A stretch of 64,000 bases of DNA from UBA10649 sp963700745 (GCA_963700745.1 CAVOYT010000009.1:434001-498000), one strand, 5' to 3'. Counted from the first letter of the stretch, positions 8,712-17,721 are shown. Translations and numbers: made by a program. Notes: a model not told the origin generated them from the sequence alone.

Positions 8712-9895
8712 CGGGGAGGCAGTTCGCCGTGATGCTGCCGCACCTCGTGCCGCAGGCCCCGGTACCGGATCACTTCGAACACCACTAGGCCCACCATCAG
8801 TGCCGTCGCGATCGTCAGCGACGTGAGGGCCGGGACTGCCGTGCCGACCGGGATCATCACCAACAGGACTACGGCGACGACCACTCGTTGGACATTCACC
8901 GTGCCGATATTGCGCCACCTGAACGCGACGTGGGCGATCAGGTACATGGCCAAGCCGCCGAATAGGGCCACCGCGGCGACGGTCTTCAGGGGATATCCGA
9001 CGTCAAGCAGCGTCTTCTTCAGACCCAGCGCGACGAGCACGATCCCCCAGATCATGAAGAAGTGGATGTAGCTGTAGGAGTCACGGGCCATGGCGGCACG
9101 CGCGGAGCCAGTGAGTGACTCGAGAACGCGCTCAGCGACGATGGAGACGACGTCGAAGTACTGCCACCACATCGCCGAGACGATCACGACTCCAAAGGTG
9201 ACGGCAGCGATCACTCCCGGCGTGAACTCGGCGTCAAGCGCCCCGATGCCCAGCGCCACGAGCGACTCGCCGAGCGCGATGATGATGATCAGGCCATGCC
9301 GCTCGGCGAAGTGCCCGGCATCGACCTTCCAGCCAGCCGTCCCCGTCAGGAGGGGCGCCCCGAAGTCGACGATGATGGCCACGCCCCACAGGGCGGCACG
9401 CACCGGTCCCGCCGGTACGAAGCCAGCGATCAGGATGAGCGTCGCGCCGAGCACCATTCCGGGAACGAGCTTGAGCACGGCCGCGAACACGTCCGGGTCG
9501 TTCCGCGTCGTGACGGCGTACAGCGTCACGTGCAGCAGGCGAACGATGAGGTAGGCGACACCGAAGACGATCGAGGTCTCGCCGAAGGCTCCGGGAGCGG
9601 CCAGCCCGACGACCAGCATCGCCGCCATGGCCATGAGCAGGACGAGTCGCGAGGAGATGTCGTCGTCGATGCGGATCGAGTTCGTCAGCCAGGAGTAGCC
9701 GACCCATGCCCACCAGATGACCGCCAGCACCGCGAACCCGCGCAGCATGCCGACCCAGGTCAGGTCCTCGGCGAGCAGCGCCGTGACCTGGGTCAAGGCG
9801 AAGACGAAGACGAGGTCGAAGAACAGTTCCAGGGGCGTGACGGAGTGAGCCTCGCCAACGGTGCGCTCGTGGTCGTGCGGCTCAGAGTCCGTCAC
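8708..9895 (-). CDS. ltrA: Low temperature requirement A (LtrA) family membrane protein
   Basis: A 395-aa protein with about ten transmembrane helices. The family signature is at the N-terminus (TPLELFFDLVFVFALTQVT), with later conserved blocks WWAWVGYSWLTNSI, FAERHGLIIIIALGESLVALG and YSYIHFFMIWGIV. LtrA was named from a cold-growth phenotype in Listeria; its biochemical role is unsettled. The GTG start at 9895 overlaps the stop of the upstream DUF202 gene in a GTGA, so translation is probably coupled. A longer open frame upstream of 9895 is the shadow of that gene. It is the last gene of a three-gene membrane-protein operon. Confidence 0.85.
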   Translation of the reverse strand: MTDSEPHDHERTVGEAHSVTPLELFFDLVFVFALTQVTALLAEDLTWVGMLRGFAVLAVIWWAWVGYSWLTNSIRIDDDISSRLVLLMAMAAMLVVGLAAPGAFGETSIVFGVAYLIVRLLHVTLYAVTTRNDPDVFAAVLKLVPGMVLGATLILIAGFVPAGPVRAALWGVAIIVDFGAPLLTGTAGWKVDAGHFAERHGLIIIIALGESLVALGIGALDAEFTPGVIAAVTFGVVIVSAMWWQYFDVVSIVAERVLESLTGSARAAMARDSYSYIHFFMIWGIVLVALGLKKTLLDVGYPLKTVAAVALFGGLAMYLIAHVAFRWRNIGTVNVQRVVVAVVLLVMIPVGTAVPALTSLTIATALMVGLVVFEVIRYRGLRHEVRQHHGELPPR

Positions 9896-10218
9896 AGGGC
9901 GCCAGTCGACGTGCCGAGCAGGACGGACATCATGGCCATCACGACCAGTCCCGCGATGGCTGCCACGACGGCATACCCCATGGCCGCCGTTGCGTGCTCT
10001 GACTCCGCGTGGTTGACACGCATCGTCCGCACGACCGCGATCACGATGAACGCGGCCGCGGGCACCAGGCACGCCACGATCGTCCAGGTGGGCGCATCCG
10101 CCAGGAGCAGGCTGCGCATCGACAGGAGGGCGACGGCGAGCACGCCCAGGCTCGTGCGCAGCCATGCCTGACGCGTACGACTTCCGACCTCGTCGTAGGC
10201 CGGCGGGGCGGTGCTCAT
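9892..10218 (-). CDS. DUF202 family membrane protein (YidG-like)
   Basis: A 108-aa protein with three predicted transmembrane helices. The N-terminal RTRQAWLRTSLGVLAVALLSMRSLL matches the DUF202 pattern in which a charged segment with R..LAWxRT precedes the first helix. Its function is unknown. It overlaps its upstream DUF202 partner by ATGA and the downstream ltrA by GTGA. Such tandem DUF202 pairs match YidH/YidG in E. coli. Confidence 0.75.
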   Translation of the reverse strand: MSTAPPAYDEVGSRTRQAWLRTSLGVLAVALLSMRSLLLADAPTWTIVACLVPAAAFIVIAVVRTMRVNHAESEHATAAMGYAVVAAIAGLVVMAMMSVLLGTSTGAL

Positions 10219-10553
10219 GACACGACGAGCACGAAAGCGATGAGGGTGGCGAGGACGGCGAACAGCACCCCGACCACGATGAGGACCGGGGTGCGTCCCA
10301 GCGGGATCCCGGCTCGCATGGCCTTGTCTGTTCGCGACCACCTCACCGTTCCGACGATCGCGATGAGCGCCCCGGCCATGATGGTCGCGATCGCGATGGT
10401 GACGACGACACCCTCGCCCTGCTCGATGCGAACGAACTGGTCGAGGGCAACACCGCCGGCGATCAGGCCGAGGGCGGTGCGCATCCAGGCCAGGAAGGTG
10501 CGCTCGTTGGCTAGCAGGAACCGGTAGTCGACGGGAACCTCAGAGTCCTCCAT
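10215..10553 (-). CDS. DUF202 family membrane protein (YidH-like)
   Basis: A 112-aa protein with the diagnostic DUF202 opening VDYRFLLANERTFLAWMRTALG and three transmembrane helices. Its length matches E. coli YidH when the start is set at 10553 (MEDSEVPVDYRF). An in-frame ATG exists further up at 10586, but it would add residues unlike the family and abut the divergent SDR gene. It is first in the operon with YidG-like and ltrA genes. Its role is unknown; these proteins sit in the inner membrane. Confidence 0.75.
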   Translation of the reverse strand: MEDSEVPVDYRFLLANERTFLAWMRTALGLIAGGVALDQFVRIEQGEGVVVTIAIATIMAGALIAIVGTVRWSRTDKAMRAGIPLGRTPVLIVVGVLFAVLATLIAFVLVVS

Positions 10554-10586
10554 GACCGTGACGGTACCCGCTGCCATGATCGGCAC

Positions 10587-11345
10587 ATGACATCACCAAG
10601 CCGGTCAATCCTCGTCACCGGAGGCTCGCGTGGAATCGGTGCCTCGATCGCTCGCGCGTTCGCGGCGAACGGGGATCGCGTCGCCGTGCACTACGGGTCG
10701 TCCCTGCCCGCCGCCGAGGAGGTGCTGGCCTCCCTGGCGGGCGAGGGACACCTCCTCGCCCGGGCTGATCTGAGGGACCCCGAGTCCATCCGGTCGATGG
10801 TCGATGCGGCTGCCGGACAGCTCGGCGGCATCGACGTCCTCGTCAACAACGCGGGCGTCTTCGTCGCGCACCCGATCGAGAGCGTGGACTATGCGGAGTG
10901 GCAGCGCGCCTGGGCCGAGACACTGGCGGTGAACCTGGTCGGGGCGGCCAACGTGACCTGGTGCGCGCTGCAGCACATGCCGCGGCACGGGCATTCGCGC
11001 ATCGTGAACGTCGGGTCCCGCGGCGCCTTCCGCGGCGAACCGCAGAATCCGTCGTACGGGGCGAGCAAGGCGGGGATCGCCGCCTTCGGGCAGTCGATCG
11101 CGAAGGCGCTGGCGCCCCTGGGCATCGCCGTCACGACCATCGCGCCAGGCTTCGTCGACACGGACATGGCCGCAGAGCTGCTAGCCGGCCCCACCGGCGA
11201 CGAGATCCGCGGACAGAGCCCGTTCGACCGGGTGGCGACCCCAGAGGAGTTGGCCGACGCGGTGCTGTTCCTCGCCTCGCCACAGGCCGAGTGGGCAAGC
11301 GGCGCCATCCTGGACTTCAACGGGGCCAGCTACCTGCGGATGTGA
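10587..11345 (+). CDS. SDR family NAD(P)-dependent oxidoreductase
   Basis: A 252-aa classical short-chain dehydrogenase. The cofactor motif is TGGSRGIG near the N-terminus, NNAG follows at about residue 87, and the catalytic region has VNVGSRGAFRGEPQNPSYGASKAG. The catalytic Tyr and Lys are in YGASK. The usual catalytic Ser is represented by the S of NVGS. It most resembles FabG-like 3-oxoacyl reductases of unknown substrate. The start follows CATGAT by 6 bp, a weak leaderless-type arrangement. It is probably co-transcribed with the DUF302 gene 22 bp downstream. Confidence 0.85.
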   Translation: MTSPSRSILVTGGSRGIGASIARAFAANGDRVAVHYGSSLPAAEEVLASLAGEGHLLARADLRDPESIRSMVDAAAGQLGGIDVLVNNAGVFVAHPIESVDYAEWQRAWAETLAVNLVGAANVTWCALQHMPRHGHSRIVNVGSRGAFRGEPQNPSYGASKAGIAAFGQSIAKALAPLGIAVTTIAPGFVDTDMAAELLAGPTGDEIRGQSPFDRVATPEELADAVLFLASPQAEWASGAILDFNGASYLRM

Positions 11346-11367
11346 GCGGACAGGCGACAATGGCCGC

Positions 11368-11763
11368 ATGACAACGACCTACGGACTCACTGCCACCGTC
11401 GACCGCGACTTCGACACGGTGGTGGGCGAAGTGAAGGCAGCCCTGGCCGAGCAGGGCTTCGGGATCATCACCGAGATCGACATGCAGGCCACGCTGAAGG
11501 CAAAGCTCGGAGTCGACATCGAACGGCAGGTGATTCTCGGTGCGTGCAATCCGGGCTTCGCGCATCGTGCACTTCAGGTAGAACCAGCCATCGGTCTGCT
11601 GCTGCCGTGCAATGTCGTCGTGCGCACCGCTCCCGACGGAACGGTCGTCGAAATGATCAATCCTCAGACCATGGTCGACCTCAGCGGCAGCGAGGGCATG
11701 GCCGAACTGGCGGACGGGGTGACGGCCGCGCTCACCTCAGCGCTGGCCGCCGTCGCTGACTAG
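11368..11763 (+). CDS. DUF302 domain-containing protein
   Basis: A 131-aa small cytosolic protein. It matches DUF302 through the ferredoxin-like opening (DFDTVVGEVKAALAEQGFGIITEIDMQATLKAKLG), ILGACNPGFAHRALQVEPAIGLLLPCNVVV with the conserved CNP and LPCN Cys residues, and a VEMINPQTM segment. The function is unknown; some members fuse to or lie near redox and metal proteins. The stop codon shares a CTAG with the stop of the convergent ABC permease. Confidence 0.8.
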   Translation: MTTTYGLTATVDRDFDTVVGEVKAALAEQGFGIITEIDMQATLKAKLGVDIERQVILGACNPGFAHRALQVEPAIGLLLPCNVVVRTAPDGTVVEMINPQTMVDLSGSEGMAELADGVTAALTSALAAVAD

Positions 11764-12608
11764 CGGCTGGTCGTGTGCATGTAGCGCCGCACGGCCAGCG
11801 TGCCGAACACCGCGATCAGCACCCCGCATGACAGCAGCGTGTAGAGCTCGGCGTTCTGCAGTGGCCAGTAGTCAGGCTGGATGCCCGTGGGGTTGCCGAA
11901 CAGCTCACGACAGGACAGAACAAGCGCCGAGATCGGATTCCAGGCGGCCACCACCTGCAACCAGCCCGGCAGCGCGTTGATGGGCACGAAGGCGTTGGAC
12001 AGGAAGGTCAGCGGGAACAGCCACACCAGTCCCGCGGTATTGGCGGTCTCGGGGTTCGGCATGTACAGGCCGATCCACGATCCGATCCACGCAACCGTGT
12101 ACGCGAACAGCAGGAGCAGCGCGTAGGCCCAGATCGCGTTGAGCAGGCCGTTGTCGATGCGCCACCCCACCAGGTAGCCGGTGATGCTCAGCACGACCAG
12201 GACGAGGATCTGGCGAGCTGCGTCCGCGAAGGTCCGGCCGACGAGGACCGCTGGCGGTGACATCGGAAGCGCGCGGAACCTGTCGATGAGGCCCTTGTGC
12301 ATGTCCTCGGCGAGTCCGACCGTGCTGGACGCGGCCGCGAACGCGACCGTCTGGCCGAAGATGCCGGGCATGAGGTACTGCCGGTAGGCGTCAGCCCCCG
12401 TGTCTCCCGGAATGGGGATCGCTCCGCCGAAGACGTAGGCGAAGAGCAGGACGAAGATCACCGGCTGGACCAGCGAGAAGAACAGGAGTTCGGGAACCCG
12501 GATCGTCTGGATCAGGTTGCGCCGGGCCACCACGAGACCGTCGTGCAGCGTCCATCCGTAGATGGGCCGGGGCAGCGCCACCGGCGCTGCCGTGCTGAGC
12601 GATGTCAT
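11760..12608 (-). CDS. ABC-2 type transporter permease (DrrB-like)
   Basis: A 282-aa integral membrane protein with six transmembrane helices and the ABC2_membrane architecture. It shows the early RNLIQTIRVPELLFFSLVQPVIFVLLFAYVFGGAI, the cytoplasmic DRFRALPMSPPAVLVGRTFAD coupling segment, and LTFLSNAFVPINALPGWLQVVAAWNPISA. It pairs with the ATPase just upstream (4-bp overlap) to form a DrrAB-type exporter for drugs, lipids or natural products. The cargo is unknown. Confidence 0.9.
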   Translation of the reverse strand: MTSLSTAAPVALPRPIYGWTLHDGLVVARRNLIQTIRVPELLFFSLVQPVIFVLLFAYVFGGAIPIPGDTGADAYRQYLMPGIFGQTVAFAAASSTVGLAEDMHKGLIDRFRALPMSPPAVLVGRTFADAARQILVLVVLSITGYLVGWRIDNGLLNAIWAYALLLLFAYTVAWIGSWIGLYMPNPETANTAGLVWLFPLTFLSNAFVPINALPGWLQVVAAWNPISALVLSCRELFGNPTGIQPDYWPLQNAELYTLLSCGVLIAVFGTLAVRRYMHTTSR

Positions 12609-13597
12609 GCCGCCCCCTTTCCTCGTCGGCGACCCTTCGGCGCGGGTGCCTGCTCCTCCTCGGCCATGTGCCCGGTCAGTGACAAGAACACGTCGTCGAG
12701 GGTGGGTCGCCTGAGCACGAGGTCCGACACCTCCACGCCACGGGCGTCGAGGGCCCGGATCGCATTGACGAGCACCGTCGACCCGCCGGTGACGGGCGCC
12801 GACACCCGAAGCTCCTCGACGAGCGGCTCCCCGGTGCTGACGGTTGCCAGCGCCGCAGCGGCCTGCGCCGTCAGCGCGGGATCGAGCACCGAGACCTCGA
12901 TGCGGTCGCCACCGATCTGGTCCTTGAGCTGCTCAGAGGTGCCATGCGCGATCACCCGTCCGTGGTCGATGACGACGATGTCCTGCGCGAGCTGGTCGGC
13001 CTCCTCCAGGTACTGGGTGGTGAGGAGGACCGTCGTGCCCTGGGCCACGAGGTCGTTGATCACGCCCCACAGGCCGAGTCGCGAGCGCGGATCCAGTCCG
13101 GTCGTGGGCTCGTCGAGGAACAGGATCGACGGCTGGGCGACCAGGCTGGCGGCCAGGTCCAGCCGGCGACGCATGCCACCGGAGTAGGTCTTGGCGGGCC
13201 GATCCGCCGCCTCGGTCAGTTCGAACCACTCCAGCAGCTCCGCGCTGCGCGCCTTCACGTACTTCGGGGACAGGTGGTACAGGTCGCCGAACATCCGCAG
13301 GTTCTCCCGGCCGGTGAGGTACTCGTCGACCGCGGCGTACTGACCGGTGAGCCCGATCGCGCGGCGGACGTCGTCGGGATGCTTGACGACGTCGAACCCG
13401 GAGACCGTGGCGCTCCCGGCCGTCGGCTGGAGCAGCGTCGACAGGATCCGCACCGTGGTCGTCTTGCCGGCCCCGTTGGGTCCGAGCAGCCCGACGACCT
13501 GGCCGCGCTCGACCGTCAGGTCGATGCCGTCCAGCGCCACGACGTCACCGAAGTGCTTGACCAGGCCCTCGGCGTGGACCGCCGCGTCAGTCGTCAT
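12605..13597 (-). CDS. ABC transporter ATP-binding protein (DrrA-like, daunorubicin-resistance family)
   Basis: A 330-aa ATPase with Walker A GPNGAGKTTTVR, the Q-loop ISLTGQYAAVDEYLTGRENL typical of DrrA proteins, signature TYSGGMRRRLDLAASL, Walker B ILFLDEPTTGLD and an H-loop region LTTQYLEEADQLA. The C-terminal 90 residues form the DrrA-type accessory domain. With the DrrB-like permease it drives export. The ATG at 13597 follows TAAGGT (13609-13604 on the minus strand) by 6 bp, so the transcript is likely leaderless. Repeats just upstream may bind a regulator. Confidence 0.9.
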   Translation of the reverse strand: MTTDAAVHAEGLVKHFGDVVALDGIDLTVERGQVVGLLGPNGAGKTTTVRILSTLLQPTAGSATVSGFDVVKHPDDVRRAIGLTGQYAAVDEYLTGRENLRMFGDLYHLSPKYVKARSAELLEWFELTEAADRPAKTYSGGMRRRLDLAASLVAQPSILFLDEPTTGLDPRSRLGLWGVINDLVAQGTTVLLTTQYLEEADQLAQDIVVIDHGRVIAHGTSEQLKDQIGGDRIEVSVLDPALTAQAAAALATVSTGEPLVEELRVSAPVTGGSTVLVNAIRALDARGVEVSDLVLRRPTLDDVFLSLTGHMAEEEQAPAPKGRRRGKGAA

Positions 13598-13603
13598 GCA
13601 GGC

Positions 13604-13684
13604 ACCTTATGGGCCTTATGTGACGATCGGAAGCGTCGGTCAGCACGCCCGCCTATGGCCAAATGTGGCCATCGGAAGTGTCGG
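13604..13684 (-). promoter_or_regulatory. -10 box plus degenerate direct repeat and dyad upstream of the DrrAB-type operon
   Basis: TAAGGT (13609-13604) is the -10. Upstream lies an imperfect direct repeat of about 23 bp (13616-13639 and 13661-13684) sharing ATCGGAAG followed by GTCGG. Within the second copy, ATGGCCA (13655-13661) and TGGCCAT (13666-13672) are a perfect 7-bp inverted repeat with a 4-bp spacer. It could be an operator for the exporter or a hairpin terminator of the epimerase that ends at 13706. Confidence 0.35.
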
Positions 13685-13705
13685 CCGCCAGGACTCGAGG
13701 CATCG

Positions 13706-14674
13706 CTACGCGACGGCCGCCTCGCTGGCCCGGTAGTGCTCAACCATCCCCGCGAGAATCTCGTCCCACGGTGTCGGTTCGAGTCCGAACGTCGCACGCG
13801 CGGCCGTCTCGTCGAGAAGGTACGGGCGCTCGCGCTGGTACTCGGTCTCCTTCAGCTCCCGGATCACCGGCTGGAACAGCCCGATCACCCGGAGCATGAC
13901 CGTGGGCACCGTGGAGACCTTGACAGTCGGGACACCCGCCGCCGCGGCGAGGTCGTCGACCGCCTGCCGCTGGGTGCGGGGCGCGTTGCTCGGCACGTGC
14001 CAGGCCCGGCCCCAGCCGCGCTCATCGGCCGCCGCCGTGACCAGGGTGCGTGCCACGTCGACCGGAGCGGTCCAGGTGTGCGGCTGGTCGACGTCGCCCA
14101 AGCAGCTGGACACCCTTGCCCGCGAGAACGCGCGGCATGACGCGGTCGCCGAGCTGGCTCTGGGCACCCGGGCAGATGTAGTCCGATCCGCGGACCTCGG
14201 TGGCGCGGATGCGTCCGGCATCGTTCGCCGCCTTCGCGTCCTGCCACATGCGGGCGCGGACCTGTGCCTTCTCACCGGTGGCCACGAGCGGCAGGTCCTC
14301 GGTCATGGGCACGTCGACCGGTCCGTAGCCGTACGAGGTTGGAGACCGTCGCGAGCACGGCTCCGGTCCGCTCGGCGTACGCCAGGAAGGCCGCTGCCAT
14401 CGGCGGCCAGTCCGTGGCCCAGCGGTGGTACTCGGGGTTCACGCAGTTGTAGATGACCACGGCGTTGGGGACCGCCGCGATCAGCGCCGTCCACGCTCGA
14501 GGCATCGACGCTGACCCGGCGGATCCGCGGGTCGGCCGGGCCGCGGCCGCTGCGGCTCGCGAGCACCACGTCGGCACCGGCATCGGCGAGCACGATCGCC
14601 ACGGCAGAGCCGACCTCGCCGGCGCCGACGACGAGGTGGGTGCCGGAGGCGGGGGTGATGGGAAGAGTGGCCAT
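13706..14674 (-). CDS. NAD-dependent epimerase/dehydratase family protein, three apparent frameshifts
   Basis: Reassembled from four frames, about 320 aa. The N-terminal Rossmann motif is GTHLVVGAGEVGSAVA. Further blocks are NAVVIYNCVNPEYHRWATDW, MTEDLPLVATGEKAQVRARMW, GSDYICPG and the C-terminal DVDQPHTWTAPVDVARTLVTAAADERGWGRAWHVPS. Together they match the extended SDR group of NAD-binding proteins near TetR genes. The frame breaks near 14510, 14330 and 14100, each one extra base. The ATG at 14674 has AAAGGAG upstream. The sequence around 14719-14748 gives it a clear TTGACA/TAATGT promoter flanked by candidate TetR operators, so the neighbouring TetR protein probably controls it. Confidence 0.75.
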
Positions 14675-14707
14675 GACGGCTCCTTTGCGATTGGTGCTCT
14701 TGTCTGC

Positions 14708-14802
14708 GAGCACTGCTCACATTAGGGCTCGGTCGGACCCATTGTCAAGAGCACTGCTCACATTCATTGTCACTGCTCTCGAATTAGGGCAGACTGGTCC
14801 CC
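14708..14802. promoter_or_regulatory. Divergent promoter region with two identical operators (epimerase/TetR)
   Basis: GAGCACTGCTCACATT occurs twice exactly (14708-14723 and 14749-14764). Each copy contains the dyad GAGCA-C-TGCTC. On the minus strand TTGACA (14748-14743), an 18-bp spacer and TAATGT (14724-14719) form the epimerase promoter; one operator covers the -10 and the other abuts the -35. On the plus strand TTGTCA (14767-14772), a 17-bp spacer and CAGACT (14790-14795) lie 7 bp before the tetR-like ATG. This is the expected layout for an autoregulated TetR repressor. Confidence 0.6.
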
Positions 14803-15526
14803 ATGACGGCCACCGACGTCCCCCGCACCGCCCGCGAGCGCGCCCGCGCCGAGATCATGTCCGAGATCCTGCAGGCGGGCCGAGCGCACCTCGCGCGAGA
14901 CGGTGCCGCGTCGCTGTCGCTGCGCGCCATCGCCCGCGACCTCGGCATGGTCTCGTCGGCCGTGTACCGCTACGTGCCCAACCGGGACGCGCTGCTCACG
15001 ATGCTCATCATCGACGCCTACGACACCGTCGGGGCCGGCCGTCGAGCAGGCGGATCATGCCTGTGCTCGGGAGGACTACCTCGGTCGCTTCCTGGCCACC
15101 TGCCGAGCCGTGCGCGACTGGGCCCGGCGGAACCCCCACGAGTACGCCCTCATCTACGGCTCCCCCGTTCCCGGATACGCCGCCCCAGAGGACACCATCG
15201 CGCCCGGCCACCCGCGTTCCCGTCGTCCTCCTGACGATCCTCGTCGACCTGACGGCTCGCCGGTGCCGCCCCCGAACCCGTGCCGGTCTCGCGCCGAGGT
15301 GGCCGCCAGCCTCGCGCCGATGATGGCGTTCACCGGCGGCGCGTGTCCGAGGACCTGCTGCTGCGCGGCCTCGCCTCGTGGGGGACGCTGCTCGGCACCA
15401 TCTCGCTGGAGCTGTTCGGCCACCTGCACAACGTGGTCGAGGAGGATCCAGCGGCCTGCGAAGCCGACTTCTTCGACCACCAGATGCGCCAGGTGGCGGT
15501 CGGCCTCGGGCTGGCGTGGATCGCCG
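14803..15526 (+). CDS. TetR/AcrR family transcriptional regulator, multiple apparent frameshifts
   Basis: The N-terminal DNA-binding domain is intact: ARERARAEIMSEILQAGRAHLARDGAASLSLRAIARDLGMVSSAVYRYVPNRDALLTMLI, with the recognition helix around SSAVYRYV. The ligand-binding part is spread over several frames: VEQADHACAREDYLGRFLATCRAVRDWARRNPHEYALIYGSPVPGYAAPEDTIAP, TRVPVVLLTILVDL, then RGLASWGTLLGTISLELFGHLHNVVEE. It resembles the TetR C-terminal domain of the WHG type. Breaks fall near 15035, 15200, 15270 and 15345. The C-terminal end is uncertain and is set where the next gene begins. It likely represses the divergent epimerase and itself. Confidence 0.7.
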
Positions 15527-16090
15527 ATGGGCCACGCCGACGCGGAGCAGGTCGAGTTCGAGTCCCGCGCAGGCCTGGCGCGAATGGCTGCGGGCGAACC
15601 ATGGGACCGCGCACGGCGTCTTCGTCGTCTACTTCAAGAAGTCCGCCGGCCAGTCCGGACCGACCTACGAGGACCTGATCGAGGAAGCCCTCTGCTTCGG
15701 CTGGATCGACGGAACCGCCGCGCTCGGTCGACGAACGGCGCACCAGCCTGTACTTCTGCCGGCGACGCAAGGGCGGCGTGTGGGCCGCGAGCAACAAGGC
15801 ACGGGTCGAACGGCTGCGGGCCGCCGGCCTGATGACCGCCGCCGGCGAGGCCGTCATCGAGCGGGCCGTGGCTGACGGCTCCTGGACGATCCTGGACCGC
15901 AGCGAGGCGCTCGAGCTCCCCGACGAGCTGGCCGCGGCCCTCGCCGGCGCGTCCGGCGGGCTCGAGGCGTTCGACGCGCTCAGCGCCCGGCATGCGCAAG
16001 CAGCTGATCTACCAGGTCGACTCCGCGAAGCGGCCCGACACCCGCGAGCGACGCGCCGAGGACATCGCCCGCACCGTCTGCGGCACATGA
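15527..16090 (+). CDS. YdeI/OmpD-associated family protein, frameshifted
   Basis: About 187 aa after joining frames. The family blocks are AQAWREWLRANHGTAHGVFVVYFKK, SGPTYEDLIEEALCFGWIDG, the SLYFCRRRKGGVWAASNKARVERLRAAGLM block, and the C-terminal MRKQLIYQVDSAKRPDTRERRAEDIARTV. These small cytosolic proteins have no firm function; some are linked to bacteriocin or peptide tolerance. The frame breaks near 15570, 15725 and 15995. The start is ATG 15527 (MGHADAEQVEF). The stop at 16088-16090 overlaps the next start as ATGA, so the two genes are coupled. Confidence 0.7.
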
Positions 16091-16796
16091 CCGCGCCCAC
16101 TGCCTGGGTCGAGGCGACCATCGCCGCGCTGGTGCCGCTCGCCGATCCCGAACGCGCAGCACCGATGCACGCCTACATGAAGGACGTCGCGCCGTTCCTC
16201 GGCGTGACGACACCCGATCGGCGCCGCGGCGCTGCGGTGCCGCCTGGGCGGCACTGCCCGGCGCTCGACGCCGGACGACGTCGCAGAGGTCAGCCGGGCG
16301 CGCTCTGGGCGCGGCCCGAGCGCGAGTACCAGTACGCCGCCTGCGACCTGCTGGCCAGGCACGCCGGCCGGCTGCCCGGGCGCCTTCGTCGTCGACCCGG
16401 TGGAGTCGCTGCTCACGGACCGGCCATGGTGGGACACCGTCGACGCCCTCGGCACCGCGGTGATCACGCCGCTCGTGGACCGGAATCCCAGATCAGGTCG
16501 ACACGATGTGGCGCTGGCTGGACTCCGGCGATCGCTGGCTCATCCGCGCCGCGATCCAGCACCAGCGCGGCCTCAAGGGCCACACGGATCTGGACCGACT
16601 CTTCGCGATGTGCGATCGGTTCGCGGCCGACCGGGAGTTCTTCATCGCCAAGGCGATCGGCTGGGCGCTGCGCGACGTCACCCGGTGGGACGCCCCCGCC
16701 GTGCAGCGATTCGTCGACGCGCACCCGGACCTGAGCACGGTGGCGCGGCGCGAGGCCCTACGCGGGCTCAGCCGAGCCGCGTCAGTCGCTGGATGA
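16087..16796 (+). CDS. DNA alkylation repair protein (AlkD-like HEAT-repeat glycosylase family), frameshifted
   Basis: About 235 aa when the frames are joined. The sequence begins MTAPTAWVEATIAALVPLADPERAAPMHAYMKDVAPFLGV and ends WRWLDSGDRWLIRAAIQHQRGLKGHTDLDRLFAMCDRFAADREFFIAKAIGWALRDVTRWDAPAVQRFV, a pattern typical of AlkD/AlkC-type HEAT-repeat DNA glycosylases. They excise alkylated bases. Breaks fall near 16230, 16380 and 16490, all within otherwise conserved text. It overlaps the YdeI-like gene by 4 bp and its 3' end overlaps the convergent stomatin gene by 15 bp. Confidence 0.75.
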
Positions 16797-17688
16797 CCCC
16801 GTCATCCCGTCGGTGATCCGGCCGATCGCGCCGGTCAGCTCCGCGGGGATGACCCACACCTTGTCGGCGTCGCCCTTGGCGACCTCAGGAAGCGCCATCA
16901 GGTACCGGTGGGCAAGCTCCGTTCGGCTTCGGGTTCGCCGCCCGCAGGCCCTCGTAGATCCTCGTGACGGCGGTCGCCTCTGCCTCGGCCGCAATGATCC
17001 GCGCCTTCGCCTCACCATCGGCCCGCAGGACCGCAGCGGTCGCCTCGCCCTCCGCGCTCAGCACGGCGGCCTGCTTGGCACCTTCCGCGTTGAGGATCGC
17101 CGACTGCTTGGCGCCCTCGGCCGTCAGGATCGCAGCACGACGCTCGCGCTCCGCCTTGAGCTGCTTCTCCACGGACTCCTGGACCGAGTGCGGCGGGTCG
17201 ATCGCCTTCAGCTCGACCCGGTTCACCCGGATCCCCCACTTGCCGGTCGCCACGCCACGCTGGCCATTGATCTGGTCGCGCGAGGTCAGCGCCTCCTCCA
17301 GGTCCATCGAGCCGATCACGTTGCGCAGCGTGGTCACCGTGAGCTGCTCGATGCCGACGATGAAGCTGTTGATCTCGTAGGTGGCCGCCTTCGGATCAGT
17401 GACCTGGAAGTAGATGACGGTGTCGATCGAGACCACGAGGTTGTCCTCGGTGATGACCGGCTGCGGGGGGAAGGACGCCACCTGCTCGCGCATGTCGACT
17501 CGCTCGCGGATCCGGTCGATGAGCGGCACGAGGATGCTCAGGCCGGGGCTCAGGGTGCGCTGGTAGCGGCCGAGCCGCTCGACGATGGCCGTGTCAGCCT
17601 GCCGGACGATCACGACCGTGCGAGTCAGCAGGAGCAGCGCGAAGATGAGCGCGAAGAGAACCACGCCCGCCGGTAGAAACAGATCCAT
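16782..17688 (-). CDS. SPFH domain/stomatin-like protein, one frameshift near the C-terminus
   Basis: About 300 aa. One N-terminal transmembrane helix (LPAGVVLFALIFALLLLT) is followed by the SPFH/band-7 domain (VVIVRQADTAIVERLGRYQRTLSPGLSILVPLIDRI, VASFPPQPVITEDNLVVSIDTVIYFQVTD). A coiled-coil follows with repeats of ILxAEGAKQSA type at about residues 175-245. The frame breaks near 16920, after which LAHRYLMALPEVAKGDADKVWVIPAELTGAIGRI completes the usual C-terminus. Stomatins organise membrane microdomains and commonly pair with NfeD, encoded 33 bp upstream here. The first frame alone would give 267 aa with a foreign tail. Confidence 0.85.
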
Positions 17689-17721
17689 GACTACTCCCTC
17701 ATCGTGCAGCGGTTGGCAAGC

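Noticed and set aside
11760..13597. The DrrAB-type exporter as part of an antibiotic biosynthetic cluster.
   Set aside because: No NRPS, PKS, terpene or RiPP genes are nearby, and the pair is common as a stand-alone exporter.
13706..16796. The epimerase-TetR-YdeI-AlkD block as a cluster of true pseudogenes.
   Set aside because: Motifs are conserved on both sides of every break, start overlaps and operators are intact, and similar single-base breaks occur in housekeeping genes. Sequencing indels explain it better.
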